Assembly: GCF_030247195.1 (NCBI RefSeq)
Contig: NC_080671.1
Location: 88,472,370 to 88,536,369, forward strand
Origin: Topomyia yanbarensis
Lineage: Eukaryota; Arthropoda; Insecta; Diptera; Culicidae
Direction of reading: 5' to 3'
Length of the DNA stretch: 64,000 nt
Below the pieces are notes generated by a model. That model did not search any database. It saw only the letters and a list, made by a program, of their open reading frames with translations, and was not told the origin of the DNA. Numbering within the stretch: position 1 is the stretch's first letter; each line of letters opens with the position of its first letter. Made by a program: the position numbers and the translations under genes. Positions 21,126 to 32,343 of this stretch are shown piece by piece.

Positions 21126-22520
21126 ACGTAGGACTACGTCTTTGTTTTCGATATGGGGGTGCACGTTGCAAATTCAACAAAAATGGTATGTAACGAAAAG
21201 TGGTCCAATTTTAAACCCTTATAATTCAGCCATCTTACGGTAAATTTTTCAAATTTTTTTCGCATATCGCTCAGAAATACTTCTAAGAATAGATTCCAAT
21301 AGATAAAACCAAAGATTTTTGATCTCATGGCATTAAAATTTTAAATAATGTTCAACATAGTTAACATACCACGCATTTGCACACAGAAGGCTGCGCTTCC
21401 CTAGTCTGGCACGACAGATTTATGTACCTAACGCGCAACGCTTCTATGAATGACGTCATCATCGACTATTTAAAGAGCATATTTGGTAGGGCAAGCTCAG
21501 TTGCCTCTTGGACAGCAGGCAGAGCAGAGCACAGCGCTGCATTCTCCCACCGCCAGTGTAGCAGAGGCTAGCGTCGTGGTACTAGTTGTCTCTTTCGCAC
21601 CACCCATCATCACCAGCGTTGACTCATTTTGCTTGGTGCGTATCTTCCATTCGTGTACGGACACGATGTACTGGCACAGCTTTTTGATTCAAGCACGGTA
21701 AACCGTTCGCTTGTGTAGGTATATCCAAGTGTTGCGTGTATGATAGAAATCTGAGCTTTCGTTGCGCGAAGCGAAAACCTTCGGGTTTTCTTTGCATTGT
21801 CGTCTCCATGACAGGCTAAGGAGACGAAAACTTTCTTAGCAACAAATTCACGCGAATGGATAGAAGAAAGTGCAACGAAGGCTTATTATTTACGTTTCAT
21901 CAATTTATTGATTCCACGAGATTCATTTCCACTCAACCTATCCCACTTTGATTCTACCAATACATAGGTACTACAAAGCCTATTTATGAATGGATGCATT
22001 GTTACTCAAAAAATCGCTGCAAAAATGCATCTAAGTCCATCCATAAAACTATTTTCGATTCTTGTATATGTTTTGCTTCGATATATGATTAAGACCACTG
22101 CATTCGCTACATTTATGTGTACTTTACGAAAATTACAATAACGGCAAAATAAAACTATAAAGCTTGTCCTATACAAGAACTGTGACTGTATTGTCTAAAA
22201 CATGATTTTTAGGCATCGGCCTGGTTGTTTACAGCATACAATAGAAAACTTTTTAAAATTTTAAAGCAGTTCCAGATATTAGTTCGGTTTTCCATCGCAG
22301 TTTTCTGTCTGCTTTCTTTAATCGGATTCGATCGCTCATTGTAAATAAAGTGACCTGATGAGCAAGACGGTTTGATTCATGAAGTGAACTGTAGAAAGAA
22401 ATGTTTGATTAATTATTAATCCAAATGTAATAAGAAATTCAATATTTCACATATTGCAGTCCTACGTCTACAATTCGTACAACCCCATAGGGCTGTCCCT
22501 TGTAGTTTTTAGTTTTGTTG
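21126..22520 (+). repeat. Promoter-bearing repeat unit, + copy
   Basis: Runs from TTGACGTAGGACTACGTC to CCCATAGGGCTGTCCCTTG. It matches the reverse complement of 24965-26878 in several long blocks: GGTATGTAACGAAAAGTGG at the outer end, the TATA and initiator region, GTACTACAAAGCCTATTTATG, and ACGTCTACAATTCGT at the inner end. It lies wholly inside the hAT-like element at 21032-22674. Its nature (captured promoter, LTR-like or non-coding gene) is not resolved. Confidence 0.75.
21451..21502 (+). promoter_or_regulatory. Core promoter: CRE-like site, TATA, initiator
   Basis: TGACGTCA lies at 21451-21458, TATTTAAA at 21467-21474, and the arthropod initiator TCAGTTG starts at 21497 with its A at 21499. 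The TATA box starts 32 bases before that A, which is canonical spacing. The mirror copy keeps the TATA-initiator spacing exactly, though the TGACGTCA palindrome is lost there. Confidence 0.6.
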
Positions 22521-22736
22521 CAGATATTGGCAGATTTTTTAGTTTGGTTGCAGATATTTACAGATTTTTGAATATAAAGGCTTTTGGTTACACTAGCTTT
22601 CCTGACTTTTTTGATCTTCCCAGACTTTTAAAATGATTGCTGCAGACATTTGAAAAAAGTACCTGGCATCTCTGTGTATTCTATACATGAATACCTCTGT
22701 GGTGTTTGTAAGAACTTCTGTCTTCATGCACAGTTA

Positions 22737-22988
22737 GGGTGCTTACAGAGTGGCCGCGAGAAGCTGAGCAGGCGCTTGTACTGACAGTATGATGCGAGAT
22801 GCGAGAAACCTGCTCGCAGCATATCAAATGGAGCATGTCAGAGTAAAAGCAGGCAGTCGGCGCCGATCCGCTCCGCTTTCACTCTGACATCCTTCCTTTG
22901 GTTTGCAGTAAGCAGGTTTCTCGCATCTCGCACTCTAATGTCAGTTCCAGCCCCAGCTCAGCTTCTCGCCGCCACTCTGTAAGCACCC
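22737..22988. repeat. PIF/Harbinger-like MITE, TTA duplication
   Basis: The 252-bp sequence begins GGGTGCTTACAGAGTGG and ends CCACTCTGTAAGCACCC, flanked by TTA at 22734-22736 and 22989-22991. The inverted repeat extends inward with CGAGAAGCTGAG and GATGCGAGAAACCTGCT. A 3-bp TTA duplication with GGG-initial ends is the PIF/Harbinger pattern. Confidence 0.75.
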
Positions 22989-23318
22989 TTACGCTTTTTT
23001 GTCTGCGAATAGCTCAATTCCAACCACCCTAAACGCGTTAACAGTGTACGTTCACGAGAGTGTGTGATAAACGCGTTATTTTTCCATAGCGAATTGCTTT
23101 TGCCGTAAAATCATCGCTCTCTCATTCTATGCTTCAGAGAAGTGTGGAAGAAAATGATTTGAGCCCAGATTGATTTGCGATGATCGTTGACCAGGGCAAT
23201 GATGTGCGCTCAAGAGGATGACATGGCGTCATATTGGCGTAGTGAACATAAAAAACTTTGTTTTTAACAAAATTAACGAAATTTGTCTAAATACAAACGA
23301 GAAGCACTTTAGTTTCAA

Positions 23319-23493
23319 CCTGGAGTGGGCGTAGCGTATTGGTAAATCGATTGCCTTGTACGCAGCGCACCTGGGTTCGAGTCCCGACCCCGCACATAGG
23401 GTTAGAAATTTTTCCTAAGAGATTTTTCTAACCCGAAGAGGCGAATGACCTTAAGGTTAAAACCTCTATAATTGAAATAAAAAAAAAAAAAAA
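23319..23493 (+). mobile_element. tRNA-derived SINE, copy 2
   Basis: Flanked by the perfect 13-bp duplication actttagtttcaa at 23306-23318 and 23494-23506. It has an A box TAGCGTATTGG and B box GGTTCGAGTCC, then a body ending ATTGAAAT and an A tail of about 15. It is nearly identical to the copy at 7991-8174, so both insertions are recent. Long perfect duplications and the A tail indicate LINE-driven retrotransposition. Confidence 0.9.
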
Positions 23494-23604
23494 ACTTTAG
23501 TTTCAATCAAATTGGAGACCCCCATTGATGGATTGAAAAACGATGTTACCTATTGAGTTCTACAAGATGACGACACGAATGAACTTATGATGAATGAAGT
23601 TCAT

Positions 23605-23730
23605 GTTTGACAATTCTCGGTGGTTTGTTTACTTTGTAAATTGCGGGAGTGCGAGTGCAACGGGTGCTCAACTGTTACATTCGAACTCACGTAACTCCCA
23701 TGTAAACAAACCGCCGAGAATTGTCAAACA
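23605..23730. repeat. 126-bp hairpin MITE
   Basis: The arms are GTTTGACAATTCTCGG and TGGTTTGTTTAC at the left, and GTAAACAAACC and CCGAGAATTGTCAAAC at the right. aagttcat is repeated at 23597-23604 and 23731-23738 as the target duplication of 7-8 bp. A frame of 104 codons read across it at 23594-23908 is a by-product of the hairpin. Confidence 0.72.
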
Positions 23731-23738
23731 AAGTTCAT

Positions 23739-24964
23739 CCGGCTCATTTTGTGGGGTTATGTCGGTTGGTGTAAAACCTCAAACTCTGTATGGGGATGCC
23801 AGTTACCTGTGTGCGCTGGATTCGCATGTTAGGGAAATAATACAAACTGAAATGAGTAACTGCCACTGCTGCTCAAAAGTGCAAACCATGTCATCATTGC
23901 CCTTATAGTTTATGATACTTTAAACTTAAATACTTTTACTGCGAAATACTCATACGATATCACCTGAAAGTACTGTTGAAATGAGGAATGCCAGAAATGA
24001 TTGGCGGACGGCTTCTATCAGACAAATGTTGAAATTTGTTAGCCCAATGTTCCCATATAGGTAACTTTCTCCTGCGTATAGTGCGCTTAAAAAATCATTA
24101 ATCATGATAAACATTTATGAACGTATCTAGTGGCTACAACTCGCACATCGCTGGTAAATTTAGGGTTGAGAGAACGCCACTCAACATAAAATCAACACAT
24201 AATCATCACCCACATCCCATCAATTTGATGATGCTATAAAGTGTTCTCTCCAATATGCAGCATGTGATCAGTAGAAAGGCGAAATGGAAACAGGTCCTTG
24301 AGCGTGTATTAGTATTTTCAGAGCGCACATGTATCCGAGTGGAGATGTACTTTATATGTGTATTAGTGTGGAATCATTTCAATACTAATACTCCGATATC
24401 GTTAAATTCACTAATACATTCCCAACTGTGGCTTTGTGTAAGTTTCTGTGGTGTAATCGCCATTTAATGCATTTTTGTCCCGGACCAATATCGCTTTCTA
24501 TGCATTATACCAGTTACAATGCAAAATTCTCATTAGAATCATGCTTATTCGCATGTAATTCATACGGTTCGCGTTTTGGGTGTAAGGGGTTATATGCAAA
24601 GTTGTGGCGAAAAAGTAAGCTAAGTTCGTGATTTTTTTTTAAGTGTTTAATGCAAATTTTATTTGAAAAAGTGAAAGACATTTCGTTCGTAGTACTATCG
24701 AATTTTGAAAAAAAAACAAGTTAAATTAAAAAATATTCAAGATTGACGGATTTATGGCCCATTCCACAAAGCCGGTTTTTTGGCCGAGGTTTGCGGTGAA
24801 CGCTCTCTAAACCAAACCGCTCAACTGTAAAAGGCGCAGTCAAAAGATTAATGAAGAAAAATGTATTGTGGTGTACTTGAACAGATCGGTTTCCTAATAA
24901 CAAATTTTTTCCTGCAAAAAAATTGACAAAAAAATTAAATTTAGCGGTGTTCAAAATTTTAAAC
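23739..24964. other. Spacer between the inverted repeat units, no gene
   Basis: AT-rich DNA without recognised coding sequence or element ends. Confidence 0.4.
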
Positions 24965-26119
24965 AAAACTACAAGGGGCAGCCCTATGGGGTTGCACGAA
25001 CTGTAGACGTAGGACTATACTACGTAATGTACAATATTTATTTTCTTAGTACATTTAGATTAAAAATAAATCAAATATATTTCTTATGTATAGCTTAAGC
25101 ACAACCAATCAACATCGAATGTTACATATTGAACCAAACCTTCTTGGTTATCAGGTCATTTCATTTGTAGTAGATGATCAAATACGATTAAACTTATTTG
25201 AGAAGATCTGAAGAAAAAAGACAGAAAACCGTAACCAAACTAATATCTGGAACTAAATCTTTATAGCACAAGATCAGCTTTTAAAATTGTAAAAACTTTT
25301 CGATTGCGTGTGGTAAAAAACCCGAACCAGTGAAGAAAAATCAAATTTCAGACCATATAATTACATTTCATGTATAGACCAAGCTTTCTAGTTATATTTT
25401 GCCATTATTGCAACTTTCCTAAAGTACGCATCCAAATATAGCTAATGCAGTGGTCCTAATTATATATCGAAACTACAAATATACAAGAATCGAAAACAAT
25501 GTTATATATGGACTTAGATTCGTTTTTGAAACGGTTTTTCGAGTGGTAGTGTATTCATTCATAAATAGGCTTTGTAGTACCTATTAGCAGAATCAAAATA
25601 GGATAGGCTGAGTGGAAATGAATCACGTGAGGTAGAAATGAATTGATGGAACGTAAAAAATAAACTTTCGTTGCGCATTCCATCGATCCGCGTAAATAAG
25701 TTGCCAAGAAAGTTTTCGTCTCTGCGCAACGAAAGCACAGATTGCTATCATGCAGATTGCGCATGCAACCGCTAACAAACAGGGATACCAAATTGTAATC
25801 TGTGTTTCGGCGAAAAATATCTTTTTACCATCTGTGATAACTGAAACAGGAAAAAATCACAATATATCCAAAAATCTGTGAAATTGCATCAAAATGTCAA
25901 AAATCTGGCATCTATGAAAAAGAATCTGTGAACAAAACAGTGAAAAAAAAATCTGTGGCATTACAGAAAAATCTGTGAATATGGTAACCCTGCTAACAAA
26001 TTAGGTATACCTACCTACACATTCGTCTCAAACATAGAACCCAAGCGCACAAAGCAAAATGAGTCAACGCTGATGATGATGGGTATAGCGAAAGAGACAA
26101 CTAGTACCACGACACTATG

Positions 26120-26243
26120 TTAATCTTCCGGAAGTTGCGCTAGTGCACTGAATGCACGCTGCTCTCAAAATCTAGCGAAATCGTCTTAGCGCACCAACGG
26201 CTGTTTGTTCAGTGGGCCAATTGCTCGACTTCCGGAGGGTTAA
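26120..26243. repeat. 120-bp dispersed repeat, copy 2 (TTAA MITE)
   Basis: Best preserved member. It runs from TTAATCTTCCGGAAGT to ACTTCCGGAGGGTTAA, an inverted repeat including TTAA on both sides. It interrupts the inverted promoter-bearing unit, so it inserted after that unit. Confidence 0.75.
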
Positions 26244-26500
26244 CCGTGTTTGCAAATGGAGCTCGAATGTGCAAGCGATTTTGTGTACGAATATTTGTGT
26301 TCGATATTGTACATAAACGTGAGCTGGAAACGAGCACAACACAAAAGAAAGCATAGTTTCAAAAGAAAGCAAGCTCAGTCGCGTGTTGGACGGCACTGGG
26401 TAGCGTTCCTCCCCAGCCAGTGCAAGTGTAACGGACTTGTAACTCAGTTACACTGGCTGTGAAAACACACAGCACAGTGATTTGCTGCTATACAACAGGC

Positions 26501-26536
26501 AACTGAGCTTGTCCGGCCAAATCCGTTCATTAAATA
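26501..26536 (-). promoter_or_regulatory. Core promoter in the inverted repeat unit
   Basis: On the - strand TATTTAAT starts at 26536 and TCAGTT has its A at 26504, again 32 bases apart. AAGCTCAGTTGCC around the initiator is identical to the + copy. Conservation of this spacing in two diverged copies supports a real promoter. Confidence 0.55.
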
Positions 26537-26878
26537 GTCGATGATGACTTTATTCTTAGAAGCGTAGCGGACTAGGTACACAAATCGGTCGTGCCGGACT
26601 TGGGAAGCGCTATCTTCTGTGTGTAAATGCGCGATATTTTGACTAGGTTGTACATTATTTAAATTTTTAATGCCGCGATATCAAAAATCTTTGAGTTTAT
26701 CTATTGGTATCTATTCTTAGAAGTATTTCGGGGCGATAAGCGCAAAAAATTTGAAAATTTATCGTGAGTTGGCTGAATTATATGCGTTTAAATTGAACCA
26801 CTTTTCGTTACATACCATTTTTGTAGAATTTGCAAAGTGCACTCCCATATCGAAAACAAAGACGTAGTCCTACGTCAA

Positions 26879-27954
26879 AAATTAATTGCAAAGAATCGAG
26901 ATTTTTTTATTAAAAAGGAACCGTTCAAGTACACGAGAATGAAAATACAAACACTTCAAAAATCCTATGAAAATCGGATGAATAGGTTTTGAGATATCAT
27001 GTTCACCACCACGGTACTTTTCAAAAAACTTAGCTCCGAGATAATTGCGTTTAAAGTTTTGTGTTAACTTCATTCACGACAGAACCAGCGCGCTGCGAAC
27101 GGCTCTGGTTTGAAATCTAGTGCTCCGAACTGGATGAAATTTCGCACAGATATTTTCAAAAGTATGTACTTTCAGAATGTTCAATAAAAAAAATTCGATT
27201 TTTTGAGTTCGAACTTTGTATATAACCCTTGAAATATTCAAAACTACGATCAATGATTGCTTTAAAACTCACCATAACTTGAACTATCTGAGAACTAGCT
27301 GTTGAACAATGCAGGTATATCAGGCTTAGATTTTCTTTGGGGAGAGACTTTAAAATTATTGCATGAATCTTTATTTCTGATCTGATGAAATTTTGAGAAG
27401 CTTTGTATGAAAATTATTTCAAATGAAATATAATATAAACCAAACTTCTAAAAACATGTTCTCTGTCACAAGAAAGACTATAGTACATCGACGAATTATT
27501 AATGTTGAATTTGATTTTTATTATTTATTTACAAGTTACAATTTACTCTCGTTACAACAACGGATATTCAAGAGTTCAAAGTATTTATATGATAACTGAA
27601 AATAAAAACCCTTGCTACACGACGAAATTTACAGTAAAAATTCTGATTTTGCAGGCGATTTGTAGATGCGCAGAAATGGTTCACTATTATCAGTTCTATG
27701 CAATCGTGGTAATATTTTTTTTTGATATATTATATTTAAATGAAACTATTTTCAAAGCTGACCCAGGCCTGGCAAATCTTACCCCGGCCAGGAAAGATTC
27801 TTGGTGATCAATAGGATTAAAATAAATATTTCAATGAAACAAATCATTACTTAATTGCTCTTATGTGCGCCTAATGCGCAAATTGGTTTAATCCAATTTT
27901 CCCTTTTGGGAATTGATATTGCATAATATATTTCAATAATTTAGTCAACTACAG
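26879..27954. other. No gene recognised
   Basis: AT-rich. Open frames up to about 100 codons (for example 27502-27807) have no known domain. Confidence 0.4.
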
Positions 27955-28212
27955 GAATCTGCCCAAAATTACTTCCGTCAGCATAACCTCCATTTTCATC
28001 TTCAGCAAATGTTTCACATCCCTTATGCTTCTTACGTGAAAAGACCGGAAGTTAATAATCTACGTGTTTGGCTGGAGCACCACTTCTTGCTTCTACGTCT
28101 CATTCGTCTCTACAGATCACAACAGGAAGCATGAAAGTAACTGTTTCTTTTGTCCTTCCGATGAGTCACACAATATGACATTTGTCACACTCATAATACT
28201 GAGTAGGTATCG
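27955..28212 (-). pseudogene. Non-LTR ORF1 5' fragment, copy 1
   Basis: The sequence matches the 5' half of the ORF1 elements at 32344-33255 and 55004-56265. Shared blocks are CAGCATAACCTCCATTTTC, ATGTTTCACATC, GGAGCACCACTTCTTGCTTC and GAGTCACACAATATGA. It stops at the MITE starting at 28213, and its 3' half is missing. Frameshifted throughout. Confidence 0.65.
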
Positions 28213-28468
28213 TCAGAGCCGTAGCGTGCGATTGGCCAGGCCGGCCCCCGCCAAGGACGCCAACCTTAGGGGGCACTAAAATCTAAAATCTGCTTTATAG
28301 AATAAGTGAGGCCAAGTAATAGAATAAGTCAGGATAGGAGTACCATTCCAAGGTACAGACAAAACTATTGTTTGAAAGTCGAACCGAAAAAGAAAGGCAA
28401 AGCAGATAGCACAAAGGCGCATAACTGTGCCTCTACTAAAGGCGCCAGACGACTACGCTACGATCCCG
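28213..28468. repeat. CAGAGCCGTAGCGTG-ended MITE
   Basis: Begins CAGAGCCGTAGCGTG and ends with a decayed inverse, ACGCTACGATCCCG. A related end, CCACGCTACGGCTCTG, with the adjacent GCGCAAAG and GGCGGCAGA blocks lies at 31715-31893. It resembles the GGCGTAGCCA-ended hAT-like family further right, but no target duplication was found. Confidence 0.5.
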
Positions 28469-29644
28469 TTAGTCCAGATTGACCAACGAACAAGACAAAG
28501 ACTTCAAATTTCAACAAAAATAGCGAACATTATTGCAAACTTTTTCCGCTCATTTTTTCAGTTCCATAGGACCATGTAGCAAAGATCGTAGAATAAGCTA
28601 GATCAATTATGATCGAGAAGATAACCCCATGCATTACCTTGAAAATGTACCTAAAAAATTGAAGTCACCTCGATGCCGGGAGGATTTTCGTAATATCACA
28701 AGGCTGCCGGTTCCCAACCTAGATCCAACCAATCCTGCACTAAGTTGAACCTTTGGTTGAAATGTGTTAGTCACGGAAAAGCCCACAAAATAATTATGCT
28801 ATTCCATGTACTATTTCTCAGGGTTGTATTTCGACTCAAAAAAATGGAAAATAATTGGAAATAATGTTCTTTAACCTACTATATTAAGCTTGTATTCTAA
28901 ATATGTAATGCTAACCTAAATTGCTAATTGTGCCCCTAATCTAATTTATGTACAATCTACTTACTAGTATTTTGTGTAATGTGTTCGGTGGGGCCCACAG
29001 ACGGTTTTCTGCGATATCCTGCGGTTACTGGCTCCCCGGTTGTTGGGGCGCACTCGGACTCGATGGAGGTAATCAAATGATGTTTTATCCGAATTTATCA
29101 TTTAAAATTAATCCGCAGTGCATGCAAACGATGACACTGCAATGCTATGGAGAATATGGTTTAGTTTACGATTTGGCTATAATTTTCCGTGCCGTTGGTG
29201 TTTAGTTACCTTGATCCTTCTTACACTCTCTCTCCAAATTTATCGAAGGTGGAGAGTTCCAAACACTGCGGATTATTCGAACAATTTACACTATGGCCTA
29301 GCTTTGCTTCCACAATTCGGTACTGCTTCGGAAGATTAGCCACACGTAAATGAACGAGACATTCATCTCCTGATAGCCAGTCACCTCCGGGAAAACTTTT
29401 AGTACTTCCCGGTTTAGTTTTTTTTTTATTGTTGGTAGCTACTGAACGATGGGTAGCAGCAAGTAGCCTCGGAATGTAAGTGATGTTAAGTGTGAACCAA
29501 GCTGAATATGATACCTACCAGTCTATACATTTAATTTGATTTTTATTTTGCTCTATTATTTCCATTTCGTTTATTTATTTAATGCATAAGTTCTCTTAAT
29601 TTCAAATATTCTATGCTCTAGGTTTAGTCGGAACCAATTCCTGG
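28469..29644. other. No gene recognised
   Basis: Unassigned sequence. Positions 28975-29200 are less AT-rich and open in one frame (28948-29205), but no domain is recognisable. It directly follows, on the - strand, the ORF1 relic at 29645-30600 and may be part of that retroelement. Confidence 0.3.
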
Positions 29645-30600
29645 TTACGTAGCGTTAGAGTAGCATAATTTTAAATGTTTTACTTCGTCTATAATTGTGA
29701 TTGCATGTAAACCCAAGAGACAGACAGTTATCGAACCATTGTAAACGAATTGGTCGGTTACAAATGTCACATAGTTTGGTGTTTCTGGAAGCGTTGGAAT
29801 CTCTTTGTCTCTTATGAATTGTCTAAGACCAAGTGCTGTTTGCTTCGGATTTGGAACAGAGCTTTTCCTTTCTGGTATATTTAGCGGCCTTTCAAGAGAA
29901 AAAAAAATTGTTACAAAGACCGATTTGCTTCTAATTAGTGCAATACTGCATGCAAGACGCGCCGCACAAACAACCGACCATGCAGACGACCCTTGTCGAA
30001 GAAGACGCAAAGTAGTCTCGCCAAAGGTCACTCGACACGAATTTGAAGGGACGCCCAATTTTGTCCCGTTCGATGCGATTGTCACTCAAAATCTTTGCTC
30101 ACTGGAGCCAGGGGTCGTTGAAATAAACAATCCCGTCCATCAATAGATCCACGCATGCCAAGTTCGAATCGATAACTACACCATCGATCTGAACTTTGTG
30201 AGCGGGCATGTAAACGCGTTAGTTCTTCATGAAAATGTTGTCGCCAGTAACGTCATTTGTTTGCTTTAGACAAAATATCACAATCCTGAGCTTATCTAGG
30301 CGACCTTTCGAGATATCTGACACAGCTGAATATTTCTGCGTCTTGAGGAATATTAAAATATTTTGCCCCGAAAGATGATCGGATACGGATGAACCCAGTT
30401 CTATGCGTTTAATTTTAAATGGAAGCTCAGAGTCTTTAGCGACGAATCTGGTTCGATATCCATTTAGGATCATTTGGGTCAATTCAGAAGAGTTTATGCA
30501 CGGATCTACGCGAAAGATAGTAAGGAAGAGACAGAAATCATGGGGGATATAATTTGAAAGACATGCCTGAATTCGATAGCAAAGGAATAACGTGGTCATC
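29645..30600 (-). pseudogene. Jockey-type non-LTR ORF1 relic
   Basis: On the - strand the frame 30219-30599 reads INSSELTQMILNGYRTRFVA, then FKIKRIELGSS, ISKGRLDKLRIVIFCLKQTN and DNIFMKN. The neighbouring frame continues with RVYMPAHKVQIDGVVIDSN, and 29645-30085 gives VPSNSCRVTFGETTL. This order (RRM-like fold, then the NSxRVTF motif before zinc knuckles) is typical of ORF1 (Gag-like, RNA-binding) proteins of Jockey-superfamily LINEs. Stops and frameshifts separate the parts, and the CCHC knuckles are not readable. Assignment is by motif style only. Confidence 0.58.
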
Positions 30601-31714
30601 CATCTATCTTGGCTGGATGCAACCTATTTTATTAGAAACTGAAACGACGAATATGTGCAATAGACCATAAAAGCATCTTTGTTTCGTTTGTTTGTGCAAA
30701 AAGATGTATGGGTGCTGTCTGGAATATTACCTGAATGTTGTGACGGCCCTTGGACTTGAAATTCAAATCTATGCATGATATACACCGTAATCAACAATCC
30801 ACCAATCAGATCCCAAAATTGTCTCCTCAGTATACTTGATATATGAATAGCGTGCCATTTTTTATAGTCTTCCTGAAATTTCAAATCGGACACCCCTCAA
30901 AAGTATTGGTACTTCGAAAAAAAAGTCCCCATGTAAAATTTGAACGCAATTGAAAAACATCATGAAGCGTCGAGATCTGGTGTAATATTGAAAAAATATC
31001 TTTGTGATGCAAGGAAAATTCTTGAATTGTGATAGGACTTGAGTTTGGAAATGTAGTTTTTATTTTTTCATATGTTTTAGAAATCAATTAAATGTCGAAA
31101 TCTTGTGTCAATTGGAAAAGAAAAACAAATATTTTGATTTTTATTTGAAAATTTAAAAATTAAAAGTTTCAGAGACGCAACTTTTGCCAAAACAATTTTT
31201 TTACGAGAAGATACAAGAACCGTTGTTTCATGCATTTCTGAGACATTTGGCATAAAAAGTATATTAAAAGCAGCCTTTTCAATCCCCATTATTAACTCAA
31301 ATCAAGAATTTTCCAAGTTTCTTAAAGGCTATCCTAAAAAAATCAGAGTGGCAATAGAACTCGACATTTAATAACATCCTAAGCCTCAGCATAAACAATT
31401 CGAATCCAGTTTTTGAATATTCTAAGGGTCCTTTTGTGTTATTTCATGGGTGGAAATTTTTGCACTTTGGCCATTTTACGCAATCCCTTAATCGTGTCCG
31501 ATTGAGTTAAACTTTTGCAGAGACTTTTTTCAAGCTACTAACGCTGTTGAGGTGCGTCCGGTTATAAAATTCGATGATCACCTGTTTTCCATACATTCCA
31601 TTGGCATTCTAATAAACGGTCTTCTGAATAGATGCTACCATCGTCGGTTTCAAACAGCTAGCGTCAACTGATTTCATAAATATACAGTAAAATATTTGTG
31701 GCTAGAGCTTACAC
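30601..31714. other. No gene recognised
   Basis: AT-rich, with short frames lacking known domains. No element ends identified. Confidence 0.4.
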
Positions 31715-31893
31715 GAAATGAACGACAGTCAGACATAAATTAAGTAGGGAGTAGCTGTGCCATTTCCATGTACACAAATTCTGATTTGAAGGTGGAACTG
31801 AAAAAGAAAGCCAAAGTAAACCCCAACGGGGCGCAAAGCTGAGACTCCGCCAAGGGCGGCAGAAGACCACGCTACGGCTCTGACTATCATATA
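31715..31893. repeat. Fragment related to the CAGAGCCGTAGCGTG MITE
   Basis: The right end is CCACGCTACGGCTCTG, preceded by GGCGGCAGAAGA and by GGGGCGCAAAGCTGAG, which parallel GGCGCCAGACGA and GGCGCATAACTGTG in the copy at 28213-28468. The left limit is uncertain. Confidence 0.45.
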
Positions 31894-32343
31894 CTGAAAG
31901 CATGAAATCCAAACCATAATCCTAACTTATTGACTTATAGATTCAACCAGTCACAACATTTTAGTCGCTCTTCGCGACAGCGAACTGTATCGTTATGTCG
32001 CTTCCAAACTTACGTAGCCTTTAATTGGAAACCATCGAAAACGACTAAAATGCTGCTGCTGGTTGCAACACTAAGTTAATTATGATTGATTGACTTATGT
32101 GTGGTTCAGCATCAATTTACATTCAATGAAAAGTAAAGATAAAATCACGACAGTTAGTCCTAAGCCTACTGTGCATATCGGCGAGGTTAATACGAGTGTA
32201 TAGCGGCAGTCTTGGGTATATTAACATTTTATTTTGTCAAGATCCAGCATATAAGTTTTGTTAAACATAGCAATCACTAGCGATAAAGTGGTTATTTTTG
32301 AAGAGTTTTTGTGCTCAACTTTCTCTTAAATTTTTTATTATAT

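Larger units (their letters stand above)
21032..22674. mobile_element. hAT-like element (CAGAGATGCCAG ends), 8-bp TSD
   Basis: It begins CAGAGATGCCAG and ends CTGGCATCTCTG. Identical 8-bp repeats, tgtattct, flank it at 21024-21031 and 22675-22682. Subterminal GCAGATTTTT and GCAGATATTT motifs are repeated near both ends. The interior (21126-22520) is a copy of a promoter-bearing repeat that also exists inverted at 24965-26878. No transposase frame is present, so the element is non-autonomous. Confidence 0.87.
24965..26878 (-). repeat. Promoter-bearing repeat unit, inverted copy
   Basis: Reverse-complement copy of the unit at 21126-22520, from AACTACAAGGGGCAG at the left to CGTAGTCCTACGTCAA at the right. 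It is longer because it contains the 124-bp MITE at 26120-26243 and other sequence near 25790-26010 rich in AAAATCTGTGA. It lacks the CAGAGATGCCAG ends of the hAT-like element, so the unit exists independently of that element. Confidence 0.73.

Noticed and set aside
29805..30146. 113-codon frame on the + strand
   Set aside because: Opposite the ORF1 relic on the - strand, which has recognisable motifs; treated as a shadow.
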